From an uncultured Clostridia bacterium (GTDB lineage Bacteria > Bacillota > Clostridia > Christensenellales > Borkfalkiaceae): DNA of 64,000 nucleotides. Made by a program: the position numbers and the translations under genes. The stretch is taken from NCBI GenBank assembly GCA_947626575.1, contig CANQSR010000001.1, forward strand, positions 62,001 to 126,000. The letters run 5' to 3'. Positions within the stretch are counted from its first letter, which is position 1. Each line of letters opens with the position of its first letter. Positions 26,985 through 35,768 of this stretch are shown one piece after another. The notes beneath the pieces were generated by a model. The model was given only the letters and a program-made list of their open reading frames with translations, had not been told where the DNA came from and made no database searches.

Positions 26985-28649
26985 ATGAAATCAGATATCG
27001 AGATCGCGCAAGCGGCAAAAAAACGCCCCATCCTCGAAATTGCCCAAAAACTCGGCCTCGGCGAAGAGGATATCGAGTATTACGGCAAGTATAAGGCGAA
27101 GATCCTGCCTTCCGCGCTCGCGGGCAAGCGGGAAAAGGGCAAGCTCATCTTGGTCACGGCCATCACGCCCACGCCTGCGGGCGAAGGCAAGACGACGACC
27201 ACCATCGGCCTCGCGGACGGCCTCGCCCGCATCGGAAAACAGGTCGTCGTGGCGCTGAGGGAACCCTCGCTGGGACCCGTGTTCGGCATCAAAGGGGGCG
27301 CCGCGGGCGGCGGCTATGCGCAGGTCGTCCCCATGGAGGATATCAACCTGCATTTTACGGGCGACTTCCATGCCATCGGCGCGGCAAACAACCTGCTCGC
27401 AGCCATGCTCGATAATCACATCTTTCAGGGCAACGCGCTCGGCATCGACCCCGCGCGCATCACATGGAAGCGGTGCGTGGATATGAACGATCGCCAGCTC
27501 CGCTACATCGAGGACGGCCTCGGCGGCCCCAAGTCCGGCGTTCCCCGCAAGGACGGCTTCGATATCACCGTCGCCTCCGAAGTCATGGCCGTCTTGTGCC
27601 TTGCCTCCTCGTTTGCCGACCTCAAAGCGCGCCTTGCGCGCATCATCGTGGGCTATACTTACGAAGGCAAGCCCGTCACGGCGGGAGATTTGAAGGCGGC
27701 GGGGGCAATGGCGGCGCTCTTGAAGGACGCCATGAAGCCCAACCTCGTGCAGACGCTCGAAGGGACGCCCGCCCTCGTCCACGGCGGACCCTTCGCCAAC
27801 ATCGCGCACGGCTGTAATTCCGTCGCGGCGACCCGCGCGGCCCTGCAACTCGGCGACTACGTCGTCACCGAAGCGGGCTTCGGCGCAGACCTCGGCGCGG
27901 AAAAATTTCTCGATATCAAGTGCCGCTTTGCCGGGCTGAGACCCGCGGCCGTCGTCATCGTGGCAACGGTGCGCGCCCTCAAAATGCACGGCGGCGTACC
28001 CAAGACGGAGCTTGCGGGAGAAAATCTTGCCGCCCTCGAACGGGGACTTCCCAACCTTCTCCGCCACGTCTCCAATATCAAAAACGTCTATGGGCTTCCC
28101 GCCGTCGTCGCAGTCAACCGCTTCCCGACGGATACCGACGCCGAAATACAGCTCGTCATCGAACGCTGCCGTGCGCTCGGCGTCAATACGTGCCTCTCCA
28201 CCGTATGGGCGGAGGGCGGCAAGGGGGGCGAAGCGCTCGCCGCCGAGGTCGTGCGCCTGTGCGGGGAGAAGAGCGAGTTCCGCTATTGTTACGGCGACGA
28301 ACTCTCCCTCAAAGAGAAGATCCATGCCGTCGTCACGAAAATTTACGGCGGCAAGGGCGTCGTCTACACGCCCGAAGCGGAGGAGCAGATCGCAACGCTT
28401 GAACGGCTCGGCTTCGGACATGCCCCCGTCTGCATGGCTAAAACGCAATATTCCTTCTCCGACGACCAGACCAAACTCGGCGCGCCGACGGGGTTCGACG
28501 TCACCGTCCGCGCCGCTAAGGTCTCCGCAGGCGCGGGGTTCGTCGTCGTCCTCACGGGCAATATCATGACGATGCCGGGGCTTCCCAAGGTACCGGCCGC
28601 GGAAAATATCGACGTGGACGGGAACGGCAACATCACGGGACTGTTCTGA
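26985..28649 (+). CDS. fhs: Formate-tetrahydrofolate ligase (10-formyl-THF synthetase)
   Basis: 554 residues starting at [13 protein letters not shown] after AAAAGGAGC; an upstream in-frame ATG at 26925 lacks a ribosome site and would add an unrelated 20-residue tail. Makes 10-formyl-THF from formate, THF and ATP. The P-loop-like [20 protein letters not shown] lies near residue 62, with [21 protein letters not shown] and [18 protein letters not shown] following. Length is standard. Placing it after the pur genes supplies the formyl donor for PurN and the AICAR transformylase, and may also serve one-carbon metabolism. It overlaps the mutY start by one base (TGATG). Confidence 0.96.
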   Translation: MKSDIEIAQAAKKRPILEIAQKLGLGEEDIEYYGKYKAKILPSALAGKREKGKLILVTAITPTPAGEGKTTTTIGLADGLARIGKQVVVALREPSLGPVFGIKGGAAGGGYAQVVPMEDINLHFTGDFHAIGAANNLLAAMLDNHIFQGNALGIDPARITWKRCVDMNDRQLRYIEDGLGGPKSGVPRKDGFDITVASEVMAVLCLASSFADLKARLARIIVGYTYEGKPVTAGDLKAAGAMAALLKDAMKPNLVQTLEGTPALVHGGPFANIAHGCNSVAATRAALQLGDYVVTEAGFGADLGAEKFLDIKCRFAGLRPAAVVIVATVRALKMHGGVPKTELAGENLAALERGLPNLLRHVSNIKNVYGLPAVVAVNRFPTDTDAEIQLVIERCRALGVNTCLSTVWAEGGKGGEALAAEVVRLCGEKSEFRYCYGDELSLKEKIHAVVTKIYGGKGVVYTPEAEEQIATLERLGFGHAPVCMAKTQYSFSDDQTKLGAPTGFDVTVRAAKVSAGAGFVVVLTGNIMTMPGLPKVPAAENIDVDGNGNITGLF

Positions 28650-29644
28650 TGGATGAAAAGGAACTTTTGAAACAGGCGGTGCCGCCGCTGCTCGGCTGGT
28701 ACCGCCTTTGCAAGCGGGATCTGCCGTGGCGCAAAGAGAGAACGCCTTATCGCGTCCTCGTCTCCGAACTCATGCTCCAACAGACGCGCGTGGAGGCGGT
28801 GAAGGAGCGCTATGTGGAATTTTTGCGCCGCTTCCCGACGGCGGAAAGGCTCGCTTCCGCCTCCGAGGAAGAGGTGATGAAGGCGTGGGAGGGCCTCGGC
28901 TATTATTCCCGCGCGCGCAACCTGTATCGGGCCGCCAAGATCATCGCCGAAGAGGGCTTTCCTCAGACATGGGTGGGGGTAAGAGCGTTGCCGGGGGTGG
29001 GCGACTACACTGCGGGAGCCATCTCTTCCATCGCGCTCGGCGTCGCCGCGCCCGCCGTGGACGGCAATGTTCTGCGTATTTTGACGAGATTTTTCGCCGA
29101 TTCCCGCAATATCGGCGACCAAGCCGCAAAAAAATACTTCTCCGAGCTTTTAAGGGCGGTGTATCCGCCAGAAGCGGGCGAGTTTACCGAGGCCTTGATG
29201 GAACTCGGCGCCATCGTCTGCGTCCCCAATGGACCTCCGATGTGCGGGGCATGTCCGTGGTCTGCCCTCTGCAAAGCGCATGCGGCGGGGACGGAAGAGC
29301 AGTTTCCCGTACGCAGTGAAAAGCGGGCGAGAAGGGTGGAAGAACTCGATGTGTACGTGTTGAAGCACGGCAATGAATTTGCCCTCGAAAAACGCGGCGC
29401 GGGGCTTTTGGCGGGCCTCTATGGGTTCCCGTGCGTCCGCCGCGGCGAAACGTTCCCCGCGGCGGGGAAAGTGCTTGCCGAAAAGCGCGCAAAGCACGTG
29501 TTTACCCACGTCGAGTGGCATATGCTGGGGCGGCTCGCGGAGGCCGCCGCGGACGGGGACTACCTGTGGGCGACGGCGGCGGAGATCGCGGAAAAATTCG
29601 CGCTCCCCTCGGCCTTCAAGGCCTTCCGCGCATGGCTGAAATAA
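28649..29644 (+). CDS. mutY: A/G-specific adenine glycosylase
   Basis: 331 residues. Removes adenine mispaired with 8-oxoguanine or G. The N-terminal domain has the catalytic glutamate in LMLQQTRVEAVKERY, the helix-hairpin-helix LPGVGDYTAGAI and the catalytic aspartate in VDGNVLRIL. Iron-sulfur cysteines follow a C-x7-C-x2-C-x5-C pattern (CVPNGPPMCGACPWSALC), one residue longer in the first gap than in E. coli. The C-terminal NUDIX-like domain that senses the opposite base is present but short. Coupled to fhs by TGATG overlap, though functionally unrelated. Confidence 0.93.
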   Translation: MDEKELLKQAVPPLLGWYRLCKRDLPWRKERTPYRVLVSELMLQQTRVEAVKERYVEFLRRFPTAERLASASEEEVMKAWEGLGYYSRARNLYRAAKIIAEEGFPQTWVGVRALPGVGDYTAGAISSIALGVAAPAVDGNVLRILTRFFADSRNIGDQAAKKYFSELLRAVYPPEAGEFTEALMELGAIVCVPNGPPMCGACPWSALCKAHAAGTEEQFPVRSEKRARRVEELDVYVLKHGNEFALEKRGAGLLAGLYGFPCVRRGETFPAAGKVLAEKRAKHVFTHVEWHMLGRLAEAAADGDYLWATAAEIAEKFALPSAFKAFRAWLK

Positions 29645-29670
29645 AAGTTGCCCTTTTCCGCATTAAATTC

Positions 29671-29699
29671 TTGCAATTTTGGCGAAAATGTGGTAGGAT
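29671..29699 (+). promoter_or_regulatory. Promoter of the flavodiiron-rubredoxin genes
   Basis: TTGCAA (29671-29676), 17-bp spacer, TAGGAT (29694-29699), about 20 bp before the start codon. Confidence 0.7.
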
Positions 29700-29719
29700 A
29701 TACAGAGCGAGGCAATCAT

Positions 29720-30922
29720 ATGTATAACATTACGAACGTCACGGAAGATATCATCTATCTCGGCGGCAACGACCGCCGCATCGCGCTCTTCGAGAGCGCG
29801 TTCCCCGTCCCGCGCGGCGTCTCCTATAACAGCTATTTGCTGCGCGACGAAAAGACCGTCCTCTTCGATACGGTGGACAGCGCCGTCTCCGACCTCTTCT
29901 TCGAGAACCTCGAAGCGGCGTTGGACGGCCGCACGCTGGATATCCTCGTCATCCACCACATGGAACCCGACCACTCCGCGACGGTTTTCCGCCTCATCGA
30001 GAAGTTTCCCGAAGTTCGCATCGCCGCCTCGCAAAAGACGGCGCAGATGCTGCAAAATTACTTCCCGCTCACGGGCAAAAACGTGCAGATCGTGAAAGAG
30101 GGGGATACCATGTCCGCGGGGAAGCGCTCGGTTTGCTTTATCGCGGCGCCCATGGTGCATTGGCCTGAGGTCATGATGAGCTATATCCCGGAGGAGGGCG
30201 TACTCTTCTCGGCGGATGCCTTCGGCACCTTCGGCGCGTTGGGCGGCTCCATCTTCGCGGACGAAGTCTTTTTCGAGCGCGATTACCTCGACGACGCGAG
30301 AAGGTATTACTTCAATATCGTCGGGAAATACGGGATACAGGTGCAGAACGTTCTGAAAAAGGCGGGAAAACTCGATATAAAGATCATCTGCCCCCTGCAC
30401 GGGCCCGTGTGGCGCAAGGACCTCGGCATGTTGCTCGCGAAATACGATACATGGAGCAAGTATGAGCCGGAGGAGCGGGGCGCCGCCGTGTTCTATGCCT
30501 CCGTCTACGGCCATACCGCGAACGCGGCGGAGATCGTCGCAACGGAGCTTGCAAAGAAGGGCGTTCCCGTGAAGATATACGATGTTTCCCATACCCATGT
30601 CTCTGTTTTGCTCTCGGAGGCGTTCCGGTATTCGCACCTCGTATTCTGCTCGACGACGTATAACAACGGCATTTTCATCAGTATGGAGAACTTCATCGCC
30701 GATCTCAAAGCGCACTTCTTCCAAAGCCGCCGCTATGCGGTGGTGGAGAACGGGAGCTGGTCGCCGCAGGCGGGCGCGCTCATGGAGAAGGAATTTTCCG
30801 AGATGAAAAACATGCACGAGGTCGGCGCGAAGGTCACCGTCCTCTCCTCGGTGAAGGAGGAGACGCGCGCGGCGCTCATCGCGCTCGCCGATGCCGTCGC
30901 CGACGATCTCAATGCGCAATAA
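29720..30922 (+). CDS. Flavodiiron protein (FprA-type oxygen/nitric oxide reductase)
   Basis: 400 residues from MYNITNVTEDIIYLGG. The first 245 or so residues are a beta-lactamase-fold diiron domain with HHMEPDHSATV (His80, Glu82, Asp84, His85), a later H-W-P-E-V-M segment and SADAFGTFG; the C-terminal 150 residues are a flavodoxin domain starting VFYASVYGHTANAAE, with FCSTTYNNG binding FMN. These enzymes reduce O2 to water or NO to N2O with electrons from rubredoxin, and protect strict anaerobes. The rubredoxin gene follows by 28 bp, the expected partner. Confidence 0.93.
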   Translation: MYNITNVTEDIIYLGGNDRRIALFESAFPVPRGVSYNSYLLRDEKTVLFDTVDSAVSDLFFENLEAALDGRTLDILVIHHMEPDHSATVFRLIEKFPEVRIAASQKTAQMLQNYFPLTGKNVQIVKEGDTMSAGKRSVCFIAAPMVHWPEVMMSYIPEEGVLFSADAFGTFGALGGSIFADEVFFERDYLDDARRYYFNIVGKYGIQVQNVLKKAGKLDIKIICPLHGPVWRKDLGMLLAKYDTWSKYEPEERGAAVFYASVYGHTANAAEIVATELAKKGVPVKIYDVSHTHVSVLLSEAFRYSHLVFCSTTYNNGIFISMENFIADLKAHFFQSRRYAVVENGSWSPQAGALMEKEFSEMKNMHEVGAKVTVLSSVKEETRAALIALADAVADDLNAQ

Positions 30923-30950
30923 AATCAAAATCAAATAAGGAGGCAATCAT

Positions 30951-31109
30951 ATGGCAAAGTATATCTGCAACGTCTGCGGATATGAGTATGACGAAGCGGC
31001 GGGGGATCCCGATAACGGCATCGCGCCCGGCACCAAGTGGGAGGACATCCCCGACGACTTCATCTGCCCGCTCTGCGGCGTCGGCAAGGAAGACTTCTCG
31101 GCGGAATAA
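30951..31109 (+). CDS. Rubredoxin
   Basis: 52 residues, after a perfect AAGGAGG. The single iron is held by two C-x-x-C pairs: CNVC (residues 6-9) and CPLC (39-42), with the usual [17 protein letters not shown] start and [17 protein letters not shown] end. Carries one electron; adjacency to the flavodiiron gene makes it the likely donor to that enzyme in an oxygen-detoxifying operon. Confidence 0.96.
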   Translation: MAKYICNVCGYEYDEAAGDPDNGIAPGTKWEDIPDDFICPLCGVGKEDFSAE

Positions 31110-31115
31110 TTGCGT

Positions 31116-31152
31116 ATGCGGCGGGCGCGTCTGCGCCCGCCGCATAATTTTT
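31116..31152 (+). terminator. Intrinsic terminator after rubredoxin
   Basis: Perfect 13-bp stem ATGCGGCGGGCGC (31116-31128)/GCGCCCGCCGCAT (31133-31145) with a 4-base loop, followed by AATTTTT. Confidence 0.93.
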
Positions 31153-31191
31153 CGCAAGTGACCCCGCGGAAAAGTTTTTCCCTCAAAGTTG

Positions 31192-31220
31192 TTGACTTTT
31201 CCCTTAAATTCGGATACAAT
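31192..31220 (+). promoter_or_regulatory. Promoter of the Fic gene
   Basis: TTGACT (31192-31197), 17-bp spacer, TACAAT (31215-31220). The predicted transcription start is near 31227. Confidence 0.85.
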
Positions 31221-31231
31221 ATAAGGGAAAA
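31197..31231. promoter_or_regulatory. Operator-like inverted repeat over the Fic promoter
   Basis: Perfect 10-bp arms TTTTCCCTTA (31197-31206) and TAAGGGAAAA (31222-31231) flank the -10 box. A further partial half site TTTTCCCTC (31176-31184) lies 21 bp upstream in direct orientation, two helical turns away. The Fic protein has a C-terminal winged-helix, so self-repression is plausible. Confidence 0.6.
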
Positions 31232-31250
31232 CATGGGGAGATACAGGGAA

Positions 31251-32297
31251 ATGCGCAATTTCAATTATTCTGCGATCAAGGAGATGAAATGGGATAGCGA
31301 CGTATTGGGCCTGATCGCCGCGATCTACAAAGAGGCCGGGAAGCAGGAGCTTTATTTGAAGCAACAGCCCGAAAAGCTCAGCAAGCTGGTCGAGATCGCA
31401 AAGATACAAAGCACCGAGTCCTCCAACGCGATCGAGGGCATCGTGACGACGAGTACGAGAGTACGGCAGCTTGCGCTTGAAAAGACGGCGCCCAAAAACC
31501 GCGATGAGGAAGAGATCGCGGGATACCGGGACGCGTTGAAGATCATCCACGAAAATTTTGACGTTATCCCCATCACGCAAAACTATATTTTACAGTTGCA
31601 CAAAGTGATGTACGGACACATGAACAATCCGTATGCGGGGCGCACGAAGAACGTTCAGAACTATATCGCCGCGACCTATCCCGACGGACATACGGAAACA
31701 CTGTTTACGCCGCTCGCCCCGTTTGAAACGCCGCAGGCGCTCGATTGTATCTGCGGGGAATGCAACAGGGTCATCGGCAATCATGAAATAGAGCCGCTGA
31801 TCGCGATCCCCGTGTTTATCCACGATTTCCTCTGCATCCATCCCTTCAATGACGGCAACGGCAGGATGAGCCGCCTTCTCACCACGCTTTTGCTGTATCA
31901 ATGCGGTTTTTCCGTGGGGAAATATATCTCGCTCGAAGCCAAGATCGCCCAAAACAAGGATCTCTATTACGATGCTCTGCGTAAGGGACAAGCGGGTTGG
32001 CACGAGGGAAAAGACGATGCAACGCCGTTTATCAAATACCTGCTCGGAATCATTCTTTCCGCATACAAAGACTTCGGGGAACGGTTTGAATTGGTACAGG
32101 ATAAGATTTCGGCGTTGGAGACGGTGAGAAGGGCGGCGAACCGGGAAATAGGAAGATTTACCAAGCAGGACATCATGGAATTATGCCCGTCGCTGAGCAT
32201 CAGTTCGGTGGAGAGCGGGCTCAGAAAACTCGTGGAAATGAAAGAACTCAGGCGCGAGGGCGCGGGCAGGGCAACGAAATATTACAGGTCGACCTGA
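31251..32297 (+). CDS. Fic-domain protein with C-terminal winged helix
   Basis: 348 residues from MRNFNYSAIKEMKWD, with GGGGAG ten bases upstream; an in-frame ATG at 31233 would leave almost no 5' leader. The Fic active site is complete: HPFNDGNGR at 197-205. An inhibitory-helix motif S-x-x-x-E-G lies N-terminally (Ser58, Glu62, Gly63), placing it in the N-terminally self-inhibited class. Residues about 285-345 form a winged-helix DNA-binding domain (FTKQDIMELCPSLSISSVES). Fic enzymes usually transfer AMP to target proteins; target unknown. The gene stands alone between two terminators with its own promoter and a palindromic operator, as in an acquired autoregulated cassette. Confidence 0.9.
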   Translation: MRNFNYSAIKEMKWDSDVLGLIAAIYKEAGKQELYLKQQPEKLSKLVEIAKIQSTESSNAIEGIVTTSTRVRQLALEKTAPKNRDEEEIAGYRDALKIIHENFDVIPITQNYILQLHKVMYGHMNNPYAGRTKNVQNYIAATYPDGHTETLFTPLAPFETPQALDCICGECNRVIGNHEIEPLIAIPVFIHDFLCIHPFNDGNGRMSRLLTTLLLYQCGFSVGKYISLEAKIAQNKDLYYDALRKGQAGWHEGKDDATPFIKYLLGIILSAYKDFGERFELVQDKISALETVRRAANREIGRFTKQDIMELCPSLSISSVESGLRKLVEMKELRREGAGRATKYYRST

Positions 32298-32327
32298 CCC
32301 GTCCCTATATATGGTAAGCAAAGTCTC

Positions 32328-32360
32328 GTCCCCATGGATATCCGCGGGGACAGTTTTTTT
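32328..32360 (+). terminator. Intrinsic terminator after the Fic gene
   Basis: Stem GTCCCC (32328-32333)/GGGGAC (32346-32351), 12-base loop, then AG and seven Ts. Confidence 0.8.
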
Positions 32361-32400
32361 GCCGAGAGAGAAAAAATTTGCATTCACATGCCAAAACGAG

Positions 32401-32429
32401 TTGCTTTTTTCGCGCGCGCATGCTATACT
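32401..32429 (+). promoter_or_regulatory. Promoter of rpsB-tsf
   Basis: TTGCTT (32401-32406), 17-bp spacer, TATACT (32424-32429); about 130 nt of leader follows. Confidence 0.8.
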
Positions 32430-32472
32430 GTTAAAGTCTGCGGCCAAAACCGTAAGGCAAATCCACATCTTC

Positions 32473-32538
32473 CCCTGCGCCGCTCGCCGTGCTTCGTAAA
32501 TCTTTTCATGCGAAGAAAGGAGCGGAACTGCCGCAGGG
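32473..32538 (+). promoter_or_regulatory. Structured rpsB leader, candidate S2 autoregulatory element
   Basis: Three nested stems in one arm: CCCTGCG (32473-32479)/CGCAGGG (32532-32538), CCGCTC (32480-32485)/GAGCGG (32520-32525) and CTTCG (32492-32496)/CGAAG (32511-32515). It ends 24 bases before the rpsB ATG. Ribosomal protein operons are often controlled by such leaders, but no match to a named S2 leader is claimed. Confidence 0.5.
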
Positions 32539-32562
32539 AAGAGAGGAGAAACGGAGGACATT

Positions 32563-33330
32563 ATGGCAGTTATCACCATGAAGCAACTTCTCGAAGCGGG
32601 CGTCCATTTCGGACACCAGACGAGAAAGTGGAACCCCAAGATGAAGAAGTACATCTTTGCGGCCCGCCACGACATCCACATCATCGACCTCGAAAAGACG
32701 GCCGCCCTCATCGAAGTGGCCTATTCGTTCGTCGTCGAATCCGTCAAGCAGGGCAAGAGCGTCCTCTTCGTCGGCACCAAGAAACAGGCGCAGGACGCCA
32801 TCAAGGAAGAGGCCGAACGCTGCGGGCAGTACTATGTCAATTCCCGCTGGCTGGGCGGCACGCTCACCAACTTCAAGACCATCCGCTCCCGCATCGACTA
32901 CCTCGAAAAGCTCGAACGCATGGAGGCGAGCGGCGAGTTTGACCTGCTCCCCAAGAAGGAAGTTTTGGGTCTCAAAAAGGAGATGGCGAAGTTGCAGGAA
33001 AACCTCGGCGGCATCAAGGATATGCACGGCATGCCCGGCATCATGTTCGTCGTCGACCCCCACAACGAGGATATCGCCGTCGCCGAAGCGCGCAAGATGC
33101 ACGTGCCGATCGTGGCCATCACGGATACCAACTGCGACCCCGACCTCATCGACTATGTGATCCCCGGCAATGACGACGCCATCCGCGCCATCAAGCTCAT
33201 CTCCTCCGTGATCGCGAACGCGGTCATCGAGGCCAACCAGGGCGAAACGCCCGTTCCCGCCGCCGAGGAAGCGGCCGAAACGGAGGAAGGCGGAGAACCC
33301 GCCGCCGAAGCCGAAAGCGAATCATTATAA
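32563..33330 (+). CDS. rpsB: 30S ribosomal protein S2
   Basis: 255 residues beginning [20 protein letters not shown], which is the family signature, with [34 protein letters not shown] and [15 protein letters not shown] following. It is a component of the small ribosomal subunit needed for binding S1/mRNA. The C-terminal 25 residues are an acidic Ala/Glu tail ([10 protein letters not shown]). AGGAGAAACGGAGGA provides a strong ribosome site. tsf follows by 14 bp, the universal order. Confidence 0.97.
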   Translation: MAVITMKQLLEAGVHFGHQTRKWNPKMKKYIFAARHDIHIIDLEKTAALIEVAYSFVVESVKQGKSVLFVGTKKQAQDAIKEEAERCGQYYVNSRWLGGTLTNFKTIRSRIDYLEKLERMEASGEFDLLPKKEVLGLKKEMAKLQENLGGIKDMHGMPGIMFVVDPHNEDIAVAEARKMHVPIVAITDTNCDPDLIDYVIPGNDDAIRAIKLISSVIANAVIEANQGETPVPAAEEAAETEEGGEPAAEAESESL

Positions 33331-33344
33331 GGAGAATTACCGAT

Positions 33345-34271
33345 ATGGCAGAATTTACCGCAAAGGACGTAATGAGACTGCGCGAACAGACGGGCGCAGG
33401 CATGATGGATTGCAAGAAGGCGCTCACCGACGCCGACGGCGACTTCGAAAAAGCGGGGGAATTGCTCCGTGAACGCGGCATCGCGAAGGCCGCAAAGCGC
33501 GCCTCCAAGGTCGCGGCCGAGGGCGTCGTCTATGCGCTCGTCGAAGGCAAGAAGGGCGTCCTTCTCGAAGTCAACTGCGAGAGTGACTTCGTCGCCAACG
33601 GCGAGAAGTTCCGCACCCTCGTCGACCTCGTCGCAAAACAAATCCTGAAATGCGACCCCAAGGACATTTCCGAACTGCTTGCTTCGGACATGGGTGGGGG
33701 CAAGACCGTCGAGACCTTCATTTCCGAGCAGGTCGGCATCATCGGCGAGAAGATCTCCGTGAGGCGTTTTACGGTCTATAAGACCGAGGGCTTCATCGAG
33801 ACCTATATCCACATGGGCGGCACGATGGGCGTCATGCTCGATTTCTCCTGCCCCGAAACGCCCGTCACCAAGGAACTTGCGCACAACATCGCGCTCCACA
33901 CGGCGTTTGCAAAGCCCGCCTATCTTGCGGCGGAAGATGTTCCCGCGGAGGCCGTCGAGAAGGAGAAGGCCATCCTCTTGCAGGAAGTCCACAACGACGA
34001 AAAGATGGCAGGCAAGCCCGAAAAGGTGCTTGCGGGCATCGTCGAGGGCAAGATCAAGAAGTTCTATGAAGAGAACTGCCTCCTCGAACAGAAATACGTC
34101 AAGGACGACAAGGTCACCGTGAAACAGCTCATTGCGCAGGGCGCAAAGGAAGCGGGGATCCCCGTCGCCGTCAAGGCGCTCGTGTTCTTCGTGCGCGGCG
34201 AGGGCATCGAGAAGAAGGCGGAGGACCTCTCCGAGGAAGTCGCCAAGCAGGTCGAGGCCGCGAAGAAGTAA
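33345..34271 (+). CDS. tsf: Elongation factor Ts
   Basis: 308 residues. Exchanges GDP for GTP on EF-Tu. The signature MRLREQTGAGMMDCKKAL lies near the N-terminus; the core domain has VLLEVNCESDFVA and the C-terminal part HNIALHTAFAKPAYL with a coiled-coil-like dimer region (EKEKAILLQEVHNDEKMAGKP). AAGGAG precedes the ATG. Ends the rpsB-tsf operon at a terminator. Confidence 0.97.
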   Translation: MAEFTAKDVMRLREQTGAGMMDCKKALTDADGDFEKAGELLRERGIAKAAKRASKVAAEGVVYALVEGKKGVLLEVNCESDFVANGEKFRTLVDLVAKQILKCDPKDISELLASDMGGGKTVETFISEQVGIIGEKISVRRFTVYKTEGFIETYIHMGGTMGVMLDFSCPETPVTKELAHNIALHTAFAKPAYLAAEDVPAEAVEKEKAILLQEVHNDEKMAGKPEKVLAGIVEGKIKKFYEENCLLEQKYVKDDKVTVKQLIAQGAKEAGIPVAVKALVFFVRGEGIEKKAEDLSEEVAKQVEAAKK

Positions 34272-34291
34272 CAAAAAGAAATCTGATATCG

Positions 34292-34321
34292 AAAAACGGT
34301 GGCGGCGCGTCACCGTTTTTT
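34292..34321 (+). terminator. Intrinsic terminator after tsf
   Basis: Stem AAAAACGGTG (34292-34301)/CACCGTTTTT (34311-34320), 9-base loop, T run included. Confidence 0.92.
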
Positions 34322-34382
34322 CATGCCCGCCGGCACAGAGCATTGCGGGCGAGAGTTCCCCTGTGAAATGTTTCCCAATCCC

Positions 34383-34411
34383 TTGATTTTTCCGTATATA
34401 TATGGTATACT
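34383..34411 (+). promoter_or_regulatory. Promoter of the pyrH operon
   Basis: TTGATT (34383-34388), 17-bp spacer, TATACT (34406-34411), about 40 bp before the pyrH ATG. Confidence 0.8.
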
Positions 34412-34452
34412 GTAAAAAACAGGAAATAAAACCAAGAAATAAGGAGCGAGGT

Positions 34453-35163
34453 ATGCAAGCCAAATATAAGAGGGTCCTGCTCAAACTTTCGGGGGAAGCG
34501 CTCGCGGGCGAGCAGCATTTCGGCCTCAACGAAGAGGTCATCGCGCGGGTCGTCGACCAACTCGTCAAGGTCCACGCCATGGGCGTGGATATCGCCCTCG
34601 TCATCGGCGGCGGCAACTTCTGGCGCGGCAGGCAGGGTACCAATATGGACCGCACCACCGCTGACCAGATGGGGATGCTCGCGACGGTGATGAATTCGCT
34701 CGCCATGATGGACGCCATCGAGCAGCGCGGCATACCCACCCGCGTGCAGACTGCCCTCAACATGATCTCCGTGGCCGAGCCTTACATCCTCAGAAAGGCG
34801 CTCAGCCATTTCGAGAAGGGGCGCATCGTCATCATGGCCTGCGGCACGGGCAACCCCTATTGCTCCACGGATACCGCCGCCGCCCAGCGCGCCTGCGAGA
34901 TCGACGCCGACGTTCTGCTCATGGCAAAGAATGTGGACGGCATCTACGACAGCGACCCCAAGACCAACCCCCATGCCAAGAAATACGAACACATCACCTT
35001 CCGCGACGTCGTCTCCGGCGGCCTCAAAGCCATGGACGCCACGGCCGCGACGATGTGCATGGAGAACAACATCCCCGTGCTGGCGTTTGCCCTCGGCGAG
35101 AAGGATTCCATCCTGCGCGCCGTCTGCGGCGAGCGGCTCGGCACCCTCATTTCCAACGAATAA
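34453..35163 (+). CDS. pyrH: UMP kinase
   Basis: 236 residues from MQAKYKRVLLKLSGEAL after AAGGAGCGAGGT; an in-frame ATG at 34402 overlaps the promoter and is rejected. Phosphorylates UMP to UDP. Amino-acid-kinase-fold motifs: LLKLSGEAL, VIGGGNFWRG, DRTTADQMGMLATVMN, CGTGNPYCSTDTAAAQRA and KNVDGIYDSDP. First gene of an operon running to the TIR-like gene. Confidence 0.97.
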   Translation: MQAKYKRVLLKLSGEALAGEQHFGLNEEVIARVVDQLVKVHAMGVDIALVIGGGNFWRGRQGTNMDRTTADQMGMLATVMNSLAMMDAIEQRGIPTRVQTALNMISVAEPYILRKALSHFEKGRIVIMACGTGNPYCSTDTAAAQRACEIDADVLLMAKNVDGIYDSDPKTNPHAKKYEHITFRDVVSGGLKAMDATAATMCMENNIPVLAFALGEKDSILRAVCGERLGTLISNE

Positions 35164-35195
35164 AAACCCCGTGATAAGGGAAAAAGGAGTAAGAT

Positions 35196-35768
35196 ATGGT
35201 AGATAACGAAAAAGTAGAGGAGATGTATCTCATCCTCGACGACAAGCTCGAAAAGACGGTGAGCGTCCTCAAAGAAAACTTTGCCGCCATCCGTGCGGGC
35301 AGGGCCAATCCCCATATCCTCGATAAATTGCAGGTGGAGGCCTACGGCATGATGAGTCCGCTCAACCAGCTCGGCAACGTATCCGTCTCGGATGCGCGTT
35401 GCCTCGTCATCAGCCCGTGGGATAAATCGCTCTTAAAGACCATCGAAAAGGCCATCCTCGCCTCCAACATCGGCATCACGCCGACCAACGACGGCTCGGT
35501 CATCCGTCTCGTGTTTCCCGAACTTACCGAGGAGCGCAGAAGGGACCTCGTCAAACAGATCCGCAAGATGGGCGAGGATAGCAAGGTCGCGGCGCGCAAC
35601 GTCCGCCGCGAGGCCATGGAGACGGTCAAGAAGATGAAGACGGCCAAGGAACTCTCCGAGGACGAGAGCAAGAACTGCGAGATCGACATCGAAAAGCGCA
35701 TCGGCGACTGTATCGAGACGCTCGATAAGGTCATTGCGGCCAAAGAAAAGGAGCTTATGACCATCTGA
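35196..35768 (+). CDS. frr: Ribosome recycling factor
   Basis: 190 residues, AAAGGAG before the ATG. Splits post-termination ribosomes with EF-G. Signature segments are AAIRAGRANPHILDKLQVEA, PLNQLGNVSV, ISPWDKSLLKTIEKAILAS and IRLVFPELTEERRRDLVKQ. Normal length; stop overlaps the uppS start (TGATG). Confidence 0.97.
   Translation: MVDNEKVEEMYLILDDKLEKTVSVLKENFAAIRAGRANPHILDKLQVEAYGMMSPLNQLGNVSVSDARCLVISPWDKSLLKTIEKAILASNIGITPTNDGSVIRLVFPELTEERRRDLVKQIRKMGEDSKVAARNVRREAMETVKKMKTAKELSEDESKNCEIDIEKRIGDCIETLDKVIAAKEKELMTI

Noticed and set aside
31110-31250. Longer Fic protein starting in the rubredoxin terminator
   Set aside because: That start lies upstream of the gene's own promoter, and the added residues are read from the terminator hairpin.
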